Assembly (NCBI GenBank): GCA_004298065.1 | Contig: SCRL01000089.1 | Coordinates: 1 to 64,000 of the forward strand | Direction: 5' to 3' | DNA from: Gammaproteobacteria bacterium | Lineage (GTDB): Bacteria; Pseudomonadota; Gammaproteobacteria; Acidiferrobacterales; Sulfurifustaceae | DNA: 64,000 nucleotides | Part shown: positions 32,756 to 43,984 of the stretch, piece by piece | Numbering within the stretch: position 1 is the first letter of the stretch | How the letters are laid out: every line of letters begins with the position of its first letter | Position numbers and translations under genes: made by a program | The notes under the pieces: model-generated | What the model was told of the DNA's origin: nothing | Databases searched by the model: none | What the model saw: only the letters and a program-made list of their open reading frames with translations

Positions 32756-35155
32756 TCAGCTCGCCTCGCCGGTGAGTTGGAACGCCGCCCAGTAATAGGG
32801 ATGCGGATATTTCTTGCGTGTCTCGATCTGCGCCAAGCGCAGCGCCTCGCGCTTGCTTGTACCTTTCAGGGCGGAGTAGAAGCGGGTCATGAGATACGCC
32901 GTGGCCTCGTCGTCCACCTTCCAGAGACTTGCGACGATGGAACGGGAGCCGGCATAGAGAAAACCTCTGGTCAGACCCACCACGTCGTCGCCGTTGGCGA
33001 TCTTGCCCAGGCCGGTTTCACAGGCGCTGAGCGTGACCAAGTCGGCATTCAGGCGCATGGAGTAAAGCTCGCCCACGGTGAGCGTGCCGTCGTTGTCGCG
33101 GTCCTTGGCGAGCAGTAGCGAGGAGTTGAGCGGGCTGTCGGCGTTGAAGTCCCCGTGCGAGGCGAAGTGCAGGTAGGCATAGCCGGTGCCCTGACGCTTG
33201 AACGCGGTTTCGCTCGCTTCGCGCCGGGTCAGTACCCGCGAGCCGGGCAGGACCTTGGTGACCGCCTGCGCCTCGGCCTGGGCGTATTTCAGATCGAGCC
33301 GCGGGTCGCCGAGATCAGGGTTGCCGAAGGCGAGCAGGGCACGCGTCGTCGGGCGTACCGGGCGCAGATAGGGCATCACACTCGCGCTCGGCAGCAGCCG
33401 CAGCCGGTAGCGATCGATAAGAAATTCGCGCCCGTCGTGCAACGCGTTGAACGGCAGGTAATGCAGCGCGCCGTGGGCGACGATCAGCACCTGGCGCTTG
33501 TCGATGACGTTCTCCACCGGCTGGAACAACTGGCGGTAAAGTTTCTGCGACAGCGCCAGGTAACGGTCGTCTTTCGGCGATTCGATCGCCTCGCGGAACG
33601 CTTTCACGTCTTGCGCGAGATTGCCGCCCTCGAGCCACACGACCTGCAGGCGCTCGCGCGTGACCACGAAGGCGTAGACCTTTTTGTCATCGTAGTAATA
33701 CTCGATCAGCGCCTCGTCGGCGGGGAGCTTGGCTTGGATGTCTTTCGCGCTCGAATAGGTCACGTTCACGAGCGCGGCCAGCTCCGGCGCCTGTGTCCGC
33801 AGGTCCTGTTTGAGTTTTACCGCGAGACTGCGCTTGCCGGCGATGGCCGGGTCGCCGCCCTGGACGCGCGACTCGGTCTCGGCCGAATTGGCCTGCGCGA
33901 GCAACGTGCGCACCTGCTGGGCATTGACCGTGTGAACGGCGAAGTCCTGCTTGGCCGCGAGCATATCGACCAGCGCGCGTGACTTGGCGCGCTCGACGAA
34001 CTCGAAGGCCGTGGCGTTCTGACCGTCGGCCAGCAATGCACCGACGAGAGCCTGGTACACCGCCTGCTTGTCGCCGACGAAGCCGATCTTGGATGCTTCG
34101 GTATTGAGCGTCGCACGCTGGCCTTCGATGACGTCTACCGACTTGCGATACAGATCGATGGCCTGGACGCGGTTGCCTTCTTTCTCGGCGATGCGCCCGC
34201 GGTCGAACAGGATCACCCAGTAGATGTCGCCGTTTTCCCTGGTCTGCGGGATGCCGAGCAGCTTGTCGTAGCCGGCCTTGGCCTCGCTGACACGTCCGGT
34301 TTCGAACAGCACCTTGTTGTGAATGAACTCGCGCGGCAGGTCCTGCCACACCCACAATCCTTCACCCTTGGTGTCGGCCGCCGCCATGGCGTCGGCCACG
34401 CCCTTGGCGAACGAGCCGAACAGCGTGTCCTTGCTCTGCTCCATCGCGTCGAGCGCCTTGGGGTAGTCCTTGAGCGCGAGATAAATCTTGGCCAGCCCCA
34501 CGCCCTTGTCGCCGCGCAGCAGGGTATAGGGATAGGCGGTGCTGGTATTTTCCAGTTCCGTGGCTGTCTTGAGCGCGTTCTCGCGATCGCCGCCGAGGGC
34601 GTAGGCGAGCCCGAGCATGGAGGTGGTCATGATGCGCGCCCAGCGCTCCTGGTTCCACTGCGTCGGGATATTGGCGACCGCCTTCTTCGCCTGCTCCACG
34701 GCTTCGGGGTAACGGGCGAGGTCGATATACGCCTCGGCGCGCAGCAGGTAGGGGAAGATTGTGATGTTGCCCTCAAGCCCTTCGCGGCCGCCGGCGACGG
34801 CCGAGCCCATCATCGCCATGCCGGCCATCAACGGGTTGCGTTTGGCGAACTCGTCGAAATCCATCTGGCGCTTGTCGCCGCGACGGACGTTGTCCTCGAG
34901 GCGGTCGAGACAGGGGAACAGTTTGTTGTAACGCTTGAGTTTGGCGTAAGCCATGCACAGCGGCATGAGCTTGGGAGACGACACTTCCTTGAGACCCGCG
35001 GTCTCGCGCTCGCCGATGCGTTCCAGTTCCTCGTAGCGGCTGGTGACGAGCGCGGTGTCGCGCTCGCCGAGGATACCGCCAGTGGCGCAGCCGCCGAGCA
35101 GCAGCACCAGTCCCAGCAGCGGGATGGAATAACGCGCGCGCATCTTGCCAGGCAT
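32756..35155 (-). CDS. Lipoprotein with TPR repeats and a CHAT protease domain
   Basis: 799 residues. Signal peptide with lipobox LLLGGC (Cys23), TPR-like helical repeats over about 70-420 (for example KIYLALKDYPKALDAMEQSKD), then a CHAT domain from about 500 to the end. The caspase-like dyad is intact: His in YLHFASHGDFN and Cys in VTLSACETGLG. It should be an active cysteine protease in the periplasm or at the outer membrane. The start at ATG 35155 has GGGGGTG just upstream; an in-frame GTG at 35161 is the alternative. It is divergent from the CHASE2-cyclase/FecR pair, with 120 bp between. Confidence 0.88.
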   Translation of the reverse strand: MPGKMRARYSIPLLGLVLLLGGCATGGILGERDTALVTSRYEELERIGERETAGLKEVSSPKLMPLCMAYAKLKRYNKLFPCLDRLEDNVRRGDKRQMDFDEFAKRNPLMAGMAMMGSAVAGGREGLEGNITIFPYLLRAEAYIDLARYPEAVEQAKKAVANIPTQWNQERWARIMTTSMLGLAYALGGDRENALKTATELENTSTAYPYTLLRGDKGVGLAKIYLALKDYPKALDAMEQSKDTLFGSFAKGVADAMAAADTKGEGLWVWQDLPREFIHNKVLFETGRVSEAKAGYDKLLGIPQTRENGDIYWVILFDRGRIAEKEGNRVQAIDLYRKSVDVIEGQRATLNTEASKIGFVGDKQAVYQALVGALLADGQNATAFEFVERAKSRALVDMLAAKQDFAVHTVNAQQVRTLLAQANSAETESRVQGGDPAIAGKRSLAVKLKQDLRTQAPELAALVNVTYSSAKDIQAKLPADEALIEYYYDDKKVYAFVVTRERLQVVWLEGGNLAQDVKAFREAIESPKDDRYLALSQKLYRQLFQPVENVIDKRQVLIVAHGALHYLPFNALHDGREFLIDRYRLRLLPSASVMPYLRPVRPTTRALLAFGNPDLGDPRLDLKYAQAEAQAVTKVLPGSRVLTRREASETAFKRQGTGYAYLHFASHGDFNADSPLNSSLLLAKDRDNDGTLTVGELYSMRLNADLVTLSACETGLGKIANGDDVVGLTRGFLYAGSRSIVASLWKVDDEATAYLMTRFYSALKGTSKREALRLAQIETRKKYPHPYYWAAFQLTGEAS

Positions 35156-35275
35156 GGTCACCCCCGTTTTTATTGTGATAACCCTAGCACGGCGCTACCG
35201 GGAATGTTTGTCCTGCATCAAACCCCGCTCCTGACATGGGTGCGTTTAACAACCGGGACTAATTGGATAAAGTCT

Positions 35276-37075
35276 ATGCCTATGCCGGCGGTCCGAATGC
35301 CCAAAACAACGAGAACCAAGGCTGTCTGGATCGGTTTCGCCATCCTGCTGCTGTACGGCTTTCTCGCGCCGCACACGGCGCTGTCGCGTTTTCTCGACGC
35401 CAAAATCCTCGACGCCCAGTTCCGCTGGCTGCACGCCAACGATCCCGTGCCGGTGGCGAACGACGTCGTCATCGTCGGCATCGACGAACAGACGACGCGC
35501 GAGCTGTTCGAGCCGATCGCGCTGTGGCACCCGCACCTCGGCAAATTCTTCGGCGCGATGGCCCAGGCGCGCCCGGCCGTCGTCGGGCTCGACGTCGTGT
35601 TTCCCGACCGCTCCTACGACCGCCTGCTTCCCGAATACGACCGGCCGCTGATCGCGGGGTTGCTGCAGATGCGCATGGCCGGCGTGCCACTCGCGCTCGG
35701 CCAGACGGTGGACGAGCAGGGCAAGCTGCGCACCATCTTCCCGCCGGTCCTCGCGGTCGCGGGCATGGACAGCCTCGGGCTCGTGCTGTTTCCGCTTGAA
35801 TCCGATGACGTCGCGCGCCGCTACCAGACGAGCTTCGATGCTGGCGGGAATCCGCGCCCGACACTCGCTACGCGCATGGGCGCGGCGCTGAACGCCGCGC
35901 CTGACAACGGCCTGGTTAATTACGGTATCGGCACGGCGTTTTCGTATGTCCCGCTGCAACAGGTACTCGCCTGGGGCCATGCCGGCGACGTCGCGAGTCT
36001 CCAAAAGACCTTCGGCGGAAAACCGGTGCTGCTCGGGAGCGTGATGCCGTTCATCGATCGTTACACCACGCCGGTGGCACTCGCCGCGTGGGAGCCGGGC
36101 GAATATCGCGTGCCCGGGATGCTGGTGCACGCGCAGGCGCTGCGTTCGTTCATGCACGGCGGCCTGATCCATGAGGCGCCGTGGTGGCTCACGGCGCTGC
36201 TGCCGGTGCTGGCGGCATTGCTGTGGTGGATCGGCCAGCGCCCGCCGTGGGCCATCGGCGCCGCCATTGCCGGCCTCATTGTCGCGGCGATCGTCACGAC
36301 CTGGTTGCTGCGCCACGGCACGCACCTGCCGGTCGCGGGCGCGCTGTTCACCGGTTACGCGGCGATGCTTACGCGCAACGGCGTGGAGTCGTTCTTCAAC
36401 CTGCGCGAGAAGCGCCGGCTGCGCGAGTCGTTTGGGCGCTACGTGAGCCCACCGGTGCTCGACGAGATTCTCGCCGGCCACATCAAGGCGGGGCTCGGCG
36501 GCGCGCGGCGCGACGTGTGCGTGCTGTTTTCCGACATCCGCGGTTTCACGCGCCGCTCCGAAGGTCAGGCGCCGGAAGCGGTGATCGCGTTTCTCAATCG
36601 CTACTTCACCGCGATGGTCGAGGCGATCCACGCCCACGGCGGCACGCTCGACAAGTTCATCGGCGACGGCATCATGGCGTTCTTCGGCGCGCCGGCGGCG
36701 CACACGAACGCGGCGCAGGACGCCTTCGAGTGCGCGCGCGAGATGCTCGCGCGTCTCGATGCGTTGAACGTTGAGCTCGCGGCCGAGGGCATCGAGCCGA
36801 TCCACGTCGGCATCGGTCTGCACCGCGGCGAGGTGCTGGTGGGCCATATCGGCTCGGAAACGCGCCACGAATACTCGGCCATCGGCGATCCGGTCAACGT
36901 CGCTTCGCGGTTGGAGAGCCTGACGAAGGAGGTGGGCTATCCGATCGTCGTCTCGCACGAGGTGGCTTCGATGCTTGCGTCGCGCGACGGGCTGGTGGAG
37001 CTCGGCGAGCACGCCATCAAGGGCCACACGCCGGTCGCAGTGTTCGGCTACCGGCCGGCGCCGGTGACGAGATAG
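35276..37075 (+). CDS. CHASE2-domain class III adenylate/guanylate cyclase
   Basis: 599 residues. An N-terminal span (about 13-30) leads to a periplasmic CHASE2 sensor (about 40-300; VIVGIDEQTTRELF, VVGLDVVFPDRSYD). Three spans follow (about 303-370), then the class III cyclase catalytic domain (about 400-590). Metal-binding Asp residues lie in VLFSDIRGFT and FIGDGIMAFFG, with the Asn/Arg pair in GDPVNVASRLE; all are present, so it is probably active. Lys in DKFIGDG suggests ATP. ATG 35276 is chosen; later in-frame ATGs at 35282 and 35297 are possible. The long open frame before it overlaps the CHAT gene and is not coding. Confidence 0.9.
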   Translation: MPMPAVRMPKTTRTKAVWIGFAILLLYGFLAPHTALSRFLDAKILDAQFRWLHANDPVPVANDVVIVGIDEQTTRELFEPIALWHPHLGKFFGAMAQARPAVVGLDVVFPDRSYDRLLPEYDRPLIAGLLQMRMAGVPLALGQTVDEQGKLRTIFPPVLAVAGMDSLGLVLFPLESDDVARRYQTSFDAGGNPRPTLATRMGAALNAAPDNGLVNYGIGTAFSYVPLQQVLAWGHAGDVASLQKTFGGKPVLLGSVMPFIDRYTTPVALAAWEPGEYRVPGMLVHAQALRSFMHGGLIHEAPWWLTALLPVLAALLWWIGQRPPWAIGAAIAGLIVAAIVTTWLLRHGTHLPVAGALFTGYAAMLTRNGVESFFNLREKRRLRESFGRYVSPPVLDEILAGHIKAGLGGARRDVCVLFSDIRGFTRRSEGQAPEAVIAFLNRYFTAMVEAIHAHGGTLDKFIGDGIMAFFGAPAAHTNAAQDAFECAREMLARLDALNVELAAEGIEPIHVGIGLHRGEVLVGHIGSETRHEYSAIGDPVNVASRLESLTKEVGYPIVVSHEVASMLASRDGLVELGEHAIKGHTPVAVFGYRPAPVTR

Positions 37076-37102
37076 AATTCGGGAACTACAGGAGGGGGTT
37101 AC

Positions 37103-37963
37103 ATGTTGCTTCGCAGATTTTTCATGTCCGCGGCGCTGCTCGCCGCATCATTCCTGGTTGCGCCGACTGTTTCCGTTGCAGCGGAAGCGGTGGCCATGGT
37201 TACCGACCGCCAAGGCAAGGTGCAGATCGTGGAAGGCGCGCGCGCTCGTCCGCTCGCGCTGCTCGATTACCTGCGTCCAGACACTGAACTGAAGCTTGCA
37301 CGCGGCGCGTCGGTGACGCTGGTTTATTTTTCCTCCGGCACACAATACATGCTGAGTGGCGAGGGCGGTGCGCGCATTCAGGCCGACAAGCCGGCGCCGC
37401 AGGGCAGCGTGACGGTGTCGTCGAATGCCATGCGCCAGGGCGCGCTGGTCGCCAACGCGCGCAAGGAGACGGCACAAGGCGCGCTGGTGATGAAGACCGC
37501 GCCGCAACCGATCTGGGGTCTGAGCCCCTCGGACGGGAAGATTCTGGAAACGCGGCCGGCGTTCCACTGGGAGTCGAAACGCGTGAAGCCGCCATACCGC
37601 GTCACGCTCAATGACGCTTCCGGCGCGCGCGTGGCCGAGGGCGAAGTGAAGGGCACGAACTACTCGTTGCCTTCGAACGTATCGTTGCACGAGGGTGTGC
37701 GTTACACCTGGCGCGTCGAAGGACATGTCGGGAAAGCGACGGAGGGGAACGAGGCGAGCTTCGAGATTGCGACCGCCGCCGAGCGTGACCAAATCAATCA
37801 GGCGCGCCCTGCCGCGGGGGCGTCGTTCTCCGAGCGCGTGACCTATGCCACGATCCTCGATGGCATGGGATTCCGTAACGACGCGCGCAAGGTATGGCGC
37901 CAGCTCGCCGCCGAGCGCAAGGGTGATATTCGCCTGCGCGTCAGGGCAAACAAAGAGCACTAG
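37103..37963 (+). CDS. FecR-domain exported protein
   Basis: 286 residues with AGGAGGGGG before the ATG. Signal peptide to about VAA (residue 27). A FecR domain covers about 30-130 (GKVQIVEGARARPLALLDYLRPDTELKLARGASVTLVYF in pieces), then a fibronectin-like strand-rich part (PAFHWESKRVKPPYRVTL, GVRYTWRVEGHVG), then a helical tail. FecR domains are periplasmic signalling or binding modules. It lies 27 bases after the CHASE2 cyclase, the usual pairing, and probably supplies the signal or partner to its sensor domain. Confidence 0.88.
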   Translation: MLLRRFFMSAALLAASFLVAPTVSVAAEAVAMVTDRQGKVQIVEGARARPLALLDYLRPDTELKLARGASVTLVYFSSGTQYMLSGEGGARIQADKPAPQGSVTVSSNAMRQGALVANARKETAQGALVMKTAPQPIWGLSPSDGKILETRPAFHWESKRVKPPYRVTLNDASGARVAEGEVKGTNYSLPSNVSLHEGVRYTWRVEGHVGKATEGNEASFEIATAAERDQINQARPAAGASFSERVTYATILDGMGFRNDARKVWRQLAAERKGDIRLRVRANKEH

Positions 37964-37997
37964 GCGTTTCTGTCGTACGCCGCATGCCTCTAAACAA

Positions 37998-38042
37998 CCA
38001 CTGGCGTGACGCTTTGCCTCCGCCAGTGGTCGCTCGAAGCGA
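37998..38042. repeat. Inverted repeat between convergent genes
   Basis: CCACTGGCG (37998-38006) and CGCCAGTGG (38021-38029) form a 9-bp perfect stem with a 14-base loop. A second short hairpin (CGCT TCGA-like loop AGCG) follows. It lies between the FecR and RDD genes; there is no T run, so its role as a terminator is uncertain. Confidence 0.5.
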
Positions 38043-38052
38043 TGTAATATTT

Positions 38053-38511
38053 TTATCGTGGTGTATCCGGCAACCGCACTAGCCGCGTATTCGACAGGCG
38101 GTCGTGCCACGCCAGCTTCTCCGGGTCCACGAGCACCCATAAAAATCCGAGTCCGAGGCAAAGCCAGGAGAACAGTGCTGCGAGAAAGCGCCATGTCGCG
38201 CGCGTCCACGTCACGGGCCCGCCGTCGCGGCCGACCAGCCGCAATTTCCACGTGCGCAGCCCCAGCGTCTGCCCGCCGCGGACCCAGAAGCCGGCAAAAT
38301 AGGCGTAGCTGACGGCCAGCAGCAGCAATTGGTAGAGCGGACGGTTTATCCCCGGGGGCAACATCCGGCCCACGAGCGGGAGATACACGAACGAGACGAG
38401 CATCAGCAGCGCCGCAAGCAGCAGGCTGTCATACAACACAGCGCCCAGACGGCGCGCCAGGCTTGCGGTGGGTAGCGTCAAGGACGATGCATCTGGTTCG
38501 GCGGGATGCAT
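38053..38511 (-). CDS. RDD family membrane protein
   Basis: 152 residues. The RDD signature is partly seen at the N-terminus (SLARRLGAVLYDSLLLAALLML), with three spans (about 23-45, 60-78, 107-128). The loop GFWVRGGQTLGLRTWKLRLVG is highly typical of the family, and DPEKLAWHDRLSNTRLV closes it. Its biological role is generally unknown; transport or ion-related roles have been suggested for some members. It is convergent with FecR and divergent from ccmF. The gap 38512-38736 holds one DnaA-box-like word but no gene. Confidence 0.85.
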   Translation of the reverse strand: MHPAEPDASSLTLPTASLARRLGAVLYDSLLLAALLMLVSFVYLPLVGRMLPPGINRPLYQLLLLAVSYAYFAGFWVRGGQTLGLRTWKLRLVGRDGGPVTWTRATWRFLAALFSWLCLGLGFLWVLVDPEKLAWHDRLSNTRLVRLPDTPR

Positions 38512-38594
38512 GCGATGGCTAAAATATATTCAATCCGACCGAGGAGCGGTGATATCAGCCCTTCAGGCTGGGTTTCCAGCGTTTGCGCACAAGC

Positions 38595-38613
38595 TTATCC
38601 ACAAAACCTGTGG
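38595..38613 (+). promoter_or_regulatory. DnaA-box-like word within a small palindrome
   Basis: TTATCCACA (38595-38603) is the strict DnaA box consensus, and CCACA pairs with TGTGG four bases later. It is a single box upstream of ccmF with no cluster and no AT-rich unwinding region, so its function, if any, would be local binding. Confidence 0.3.
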
Positions 38614-38736
38614 GCAGCGCGCCCACTCTATACGTCCGAAGCCCGATGCGATACCCTTTCCGCCCGGTTCGCCTGATGATTTCGGCCCAATCGGTGTGTA
38701 TTTCTCCCTGAGCGGTTCGCGTATCCAATCTGTTAC

Positions 38737-40734
<1,998 letters not shown>

Positions 40735-40741
40735 AGGCGCC

Positions 40742-41197
40742 ATGCATCGGCTTTTCCTTCTCGCGTTTCTGCTCGTGGCTGCACCGGCGCAGGCCGACGT
40801 GGCGACCGAGGATCCGCTCGAACGCCAGACGCTCGACATCGCCAAGGACCTGCGTTGCGCCGTGTGCCAGAACCAGCCGGTGTCGGAATCCAACGCCGAT
40901 CTGGCGCGCGATATGCGCGTCATCATCCGCGAGCAGCTCAAACAGGGGAAATCGCGCGAGGAGATCGTCCAGTATTTCGTGGACCGCTATGGTGACTACG
41001 TGCTGATGAATCCGCCGAAGCACGGCTCCGGGTTCCTGCTCTGGCTGCTGCCGCTCGCGGTGTTTGGTGTGCTGGCCGGGTCCGGTTTCATGTATCTGCG
41101 CCATCGCCGGCGCGAGGCACTGCCGTCGGCGCCGGCGCTGTCGCCCGAGGACCATGCGCTTGTTGAGAAAGCGCGCGCCGAGGACGAACAGGTATGA
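40742..41197 (+). CDS. ccmH: Cytochrome c maturation protein CcmH (CcmH/CycL)
   Basis: 151 residues. Signal peptide to QAD (about 17). The redox motif LRCAVCQNQ (about 38-46), identical in character to the LRCxxCQ of the family, reduces apocytochrome thiols before haem ligation. One C-terminal span lies at about 98-118. GAGG lies five bases before ATG 40742. It starts 7 bases after ccmF and overlaps ccmI by four bases (ATGA). Confidence 0.95.
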   Translation: MHRLFLLAFLLVAAPAQADVATEDPLERQTLDIAKDLRCAVCQNQPVSESNADLARDMRVIIREQLKQGKSREEIVQYFVDRYGDYVLMNPPKHGSGFLLWLLPLAVFGVLAGSGFMYLRHRRREALPSAPALSPEDHALVEKARAEDEQV

Positions 41198-42054
41198 CCG
41201 CCCTCGTTGTGATTGGAGTGCTATTGCTGGGTGCGAGCGTGTGGCTGCTTTCGCGCCCGCTGGCGGGCCCGGCAAAGGCGGCGGACAGCGAGGAATACCA
41301 CCAGCTGCATCAGGTGCGCGCGCGGCTGTTGGCGCAGCTGAACGAGCTCGATGCCGAGGCCGCGGGCATGGACGCGGCCGTGGTGCGCGACGAGCGCACG
41401 CGGCTGGAAACGGAGCTGGCGCAGGTGCTGCACCGGCTCGACGCGCTCAAGCCGGATACGCCGGCGGTGGCCGTGCCCGTCATGGCGGGCCAGCGGCGCC
41501 GGCTTGTCATAGCGCTCGCGGTACTGGTGCCGCTCGTGGCCATCGGGCTCTATGCCGGCAAGCAGGGGCGGACACTGGAGCAGCTTTCGCTGATGGGGCC
41601 GGGCGGTCAGCCCGATCCGCTCAAAATGGTCGCGCGGCTGGAGAAGCGTCTGGCAGATAACCCCAATGATCCTGTCGGCTGGACTCGCCTCGCGCGCTCG
41701 TACATGGTTCTCGAACGCCATGATGACGCCAAGCACGCGCTGGCGCGCGCCGTGCAGCTTGTACCGCAGGATGAAACCATCCTTACCGAGTACGCCACGC
41801 TGCTGATCGCCGGGAATCCGCGCCAACCCTCGCGCGAGGCCTTGGAGGCGTTCACAAAGCTTTATGAGCTCAATCCGAAACATCCGGGCGCGCTTTGGGT
41901 GCTGGGGCTCAATGCCTATAACACCGGAAAATACCGCGATGCGGTGAGGTACTGGGAGGGATTGCAAAAAGAACTGCCGCCGGATGCCGAGGTGTTGCCA
42001 CAAGTGCGCGACGCGGTGGCGCAGGCAAGGGCAAAAACAAAAAGTAAAAACTAA
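41194..42054 (+). CDS. ccmI: Cytochrome c maturation protein CcmI, TPR type
   Basis: 286 residues. Two spans (about 3-18 and 104-122) flank a cytoplasmic coiled part (YHQLHQVRARLLAQLNELDAEAAGMD). Then comes a periplasmic TPR region (about 150-265; DPVGWTRLARSYMVLERHDDAKHALARAV, ALWVLGLNAYNTGKYRDAVRYW). CcmI presents the C-terminus of apocytochrome c to CcmF/H. It is the last gene of the plus-strand operon; a bidirectional terminator follows. Confidence 0.93.
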   Translation: MTALVVIGVLLLGASVWLLSRPLAGPAKAADSEEYHQLHQVRARLLAQLNELDAEAAGMDAAVVRDERTRLETELAQVLHRLDALKPDTPAVAVPVMAGQRRRLVIALAVLVPLVAIGLYAGKQGRTLEQLSLMGPGGQPDPLKMVARLEKRLADNPNDPVGWTRLARSYMVLERHDDAKHALARAVQLVPQDETILTEYATLLIAGNPRQPSREALEAFTKLYELNPKHPGALWVLGLNAYNTGKYRDAVRYWEGLQKELPPDAEVLPQVRDAVAQARAKTKSKN

Positions 42055-42079
42055 AAAGGCGCGGATTCCGCGCCTTTTT
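42053..42079. terminator. Bidirectional terminator between the convergent ccm operons
   Basis: A 12-bp stem (AAAAAGGCGCGG / CCGCGCCTTTTT) with an ATT loop supplies a T run on both strands. It overlaps the end of ccmI and lies 27 bases from the ccmG stop. Confidence 0.9.
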
Positions 42080-42105
42080 AGTTTGTGCCGCCTTCGGCAG
42101 TTCGA

Positions 42106-42645
42106 TCAGGGAAGCTGATTGATCAGCGGCAGGATTTTTTGTTCCAGTGCCGCCGGGGTGATCGGGCCGATGTGCTTGTAGCGGATGACGCCTTCCTTGT
42201 CGATCACGAACGTTTCCGGCACGCCGTAGACGCCAAGCTCGATGCCAAGCCGCCCTTCGAGGTCAGAGAGGCTCGTTTCATACGGATTGCCCATGTCCTT
42301 GAGCCATGCAAGGGCATCCTCGCGCTTGTCCTTGTAGTTGAGGCCGATGAGGGTCACGGTGTTGTCGCGCGCAAGTTTGTTCAGCAGCGGGTGCTCCTCG
42401 CGACAGGCGACGCACCACGACGCCCAGACATTCAGCAAGTACACACGACCGTGTAACTGTTGCGGGCCGAGCTGGCGTTTGGGGTCGGCGAGGGTGGGGA
42501 GCGTAAACACCGGCAGCGGTTTGCCGACGAGCGGTGAAGGGATAATGCGCGGCGAGTAGTCGCCGCGCTGCATTTCGTAGATGGCGTAACCGAGCAGCAG
42601 CCCGAGCGCGGCAAACAGCGCAATCGGAATGACGAACTTTTTCAC
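42106..42645 (-). CDS. ccmG: Thiol:disulfide interchange protein CcmG/DsbE
   Basis: 179 residues. An N-terminal signal anchor (about 4-22) precedes a thioredoxin fold with active site C-V-A-C in [17 protein letters not shown] (about 74-90). The acidic residues and the [12 protein letters not shown] segment are typical of DsbE. It keeps the haem-binding cysteines of apocytochrome c reduced, working with CcmH. It overlaps ccmE by four bases (ATGA) and is last in the minus-strand ccmABCDEG operon. Confidence 0.95.
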   Translation of the reverse strand: MKKFVIPIALFAALGLLLGYAIYEMQRGDYSPRIIPSPLVGKPLPVFTLPTLADPKRQLGPQQLHGRVYLLNVWASWCVACREEHPLLNKLARDNTVTLIGLNYKDKREDALAWLKDMGNPYETSLSDLEGRLGIELGVYGVPETFVIDKEGVIRYKHIGPITPAALEQKILPLINQLP

Positions 42646-43088
42646 GGACGCTTCTTGTCGCCCGGAATGAACTTTCCACCCTCAAGCGCCTTGGCGGCTT
42701 CGGGCGGCATGTAGTTCTCATCGTGCTTGGCCAGCACCTCGCGGGCGACGAAGCGTCCACCTTCGAGCTTTCCTTGGGCGACGACACCCTGGCCTTCGCG
42801 GAACAGATCCGGCAGCAGCCCTTCGTAGTGCACCTCGACGCGCTGGTTCATGTCGGTGACGATGAAATCCGATATGAGCCCGTCCGGCGATTTGCGCACG
42901 GAGCCCGTTTCGACCATGCCACCGAGGCGAAATACCTTATCCACCGGCGCCTTGCCGGCCAGCACCTCGGTCGGGGAGAAGAAGAACACGAGATTGCTGC
43001 GGAAGGCGTTCATCACGAACAGCGCGGCGAGAGTCAGCCCCACGACCGCGCTCACGATGATGGCCAGGCGTTTATGTCGCGGCTTCAT
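42642..43088 (-). CDS. ccmE: Haem chaperone CcmE
   Basis: 148 residues, the usual size. One N-terminal span (about 9-27) and a beta-barrel OB fold. The motif [11 protein letters not shown] (about 119-129) contains the His that binds haem covalently and the following Tyr. It takes haem from CcmABCD and hands it to CcmF. It overlaps ccmD and ccmG by four bases each. Confidence 0.96.
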   Translation of the reverse strand: MKPRHKRLAIIVSAVVGLTLAALFVMNAFRSNLVFFFSPTEVLAGKAPVDKVFRLGGMVETGSVRKSPDGLISDFIVTDMNQRVEVHYEGLLPDLFREGQGVVAQGKLEGGRFVAREVLAKHDENYMPPEAAKALEGGKFIPGDKKRP

Positions 43089-43255
43089 GAACGTTCACCC
43101 TTCAGACGGTAAAACTCGCGCAGTGTTTTATGGACGGCCTTGCGCCGGCGCAGCGGCAGCAGCACGTTGAACGCCAGCACCACGGCGGCGACGGCATAGG
43201 AGGTCCAGACGTAGAAGCCATAACCACCCATGGCGAAGAATTCGCTCCAGTTCAC
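43085..43255 (-). CDS. ccmD: Haem exporter subunit CcmD
   Basis: 56 residues, translated from GTG at 43255 to TGA at 43085. One span in the middle ([18 protein letters not shown], about 12-29) is followed by basic [10 protein letters not shown], with the family start [13 protein letters not shown]. CcmD is a small membrane protein that joins CcmC and holo-CcmE release. GTGA overlaps the ccmC stop, and its TGA overlaps the ccmE start, so it sits exactly where ccmD belongs. Confidence 0.92.
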   Translation of the reverse strand: MNWSEFFAMGGYGFYVWTSYAVAAVVLAFNVLLPLRRRKAVHKTLREFYRLKGERS

Positions 43256-43980
43256 GCGCTTTCCTCCACGGTTTCAGCAACCCAAGTCGTATGCTTTTCG
43301 CGTTCGAGGATGGCCGGGCGCATGCGCAGCAGCACCACGGCGAAGAAATAGGCCTTGAACGCCGCCGCCATGGTGAGCAGCGGAATCAGGATGCTCGCGT
43401 GGATGGACGGTGTTCCGACCTTGCTTACGGAAGCCGGCTGGTGCAGCGTGTTCCACCACTCGACCGAGAAATGAATGATCGGGATATTCACCACGCCGAC
43501 GAGCGCGAGGATCGCCGCGGCGCGTGCCGCGCGGCGCGGATCGTCGATGCTTGCTTGCAGCGCCATGACGCCTATGTACAGGAAAAGCAGGATAAGTTCC
43601 GAGGTCAGGCGCGCGTCCCACACCCACCACGCCCCCCACATGGGCTTGCCCCAGAGCGAGCCGGTGAGCAGCGCCAATACCGTGAACGAGGCGCCGACCG
43701 GTGCGCACGCGGCGGCGAACACCTCGGCGAGTTTGATGTTCCACACCAGCGCCACGGCGCCGGCGCCGGCCATGAGCACGTACACGAACATGGACATCCA
43801 CGCCGCCGGCACATGGATGAACATGATGCGCACGGTTTCGCCCTGCTGGTAGTCGGGTGGCGCGACGAACAGGCCGAGGTACAGTCCCGCGAGCAGCAGC
43901 ATCACAGTCGCGGCCGTGAGCCACGGCAACAGCCGGCCGGCGAGGTGGTAGAAATTTCGCGGGGAGGCGTATTTGTACAT
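43252..43980 (-). CDS. ccmC: Haem exporter protein CcmC
   Basis: 242 residues with six spans. The WWD haem-binding domain is present (KPMWGAWWVWDARLTSELIL, about 117-136), with histidines in IMFIHVPAAW and IIHFSVEWWNTLHQP. CcmC loads haem onto CcmE. ATG 43980 (MYKYASPRNF) was preferred over an in-frame GTG at 44001 because homologues start there and the GTG lies inside ccmB. It is followed by ccmD with a four-base overlap. Confidence 0.95.
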   Translation of the reverse strand: MYKYASPRNFYHLAGRLLPWLTAATVMLLLAGLYLGLFVAPPDYQQGETVRIMFIHVPAAWMSMFVYVLMAGAGAVALVWNIKLAEVFAAACAPVGASFTVLALLTGSLWGKPMWGAWWVWDARLTSELILLFLYIGVMALQASIDDPRRAARAAAILALVGVVNIPIIHFSVEWWNTLHQPASVSKVGTPSIHASILIPLLTMAAAFKAYFFAVVLLRMRPAILEREKHTTWVAETVEESA

Positions 43981-43984
43981 GGGG

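Noticed and set aside
34319-35275. Amino-terminal extension of the CHASE2 cyclase frame
   Set aside because: It is antisense to the CHAT lipoprotein and crosses the divergent intergenic region; the CHASE2 protein starts naturally at 35276.
38595-38603. Replication origin suggested by a perfect DnaA box
   Set aside because: Only one box, no AT-rich unwinding element, and no dnaA or gidA nearby; hda at 6.2 kb is not an origin marker.
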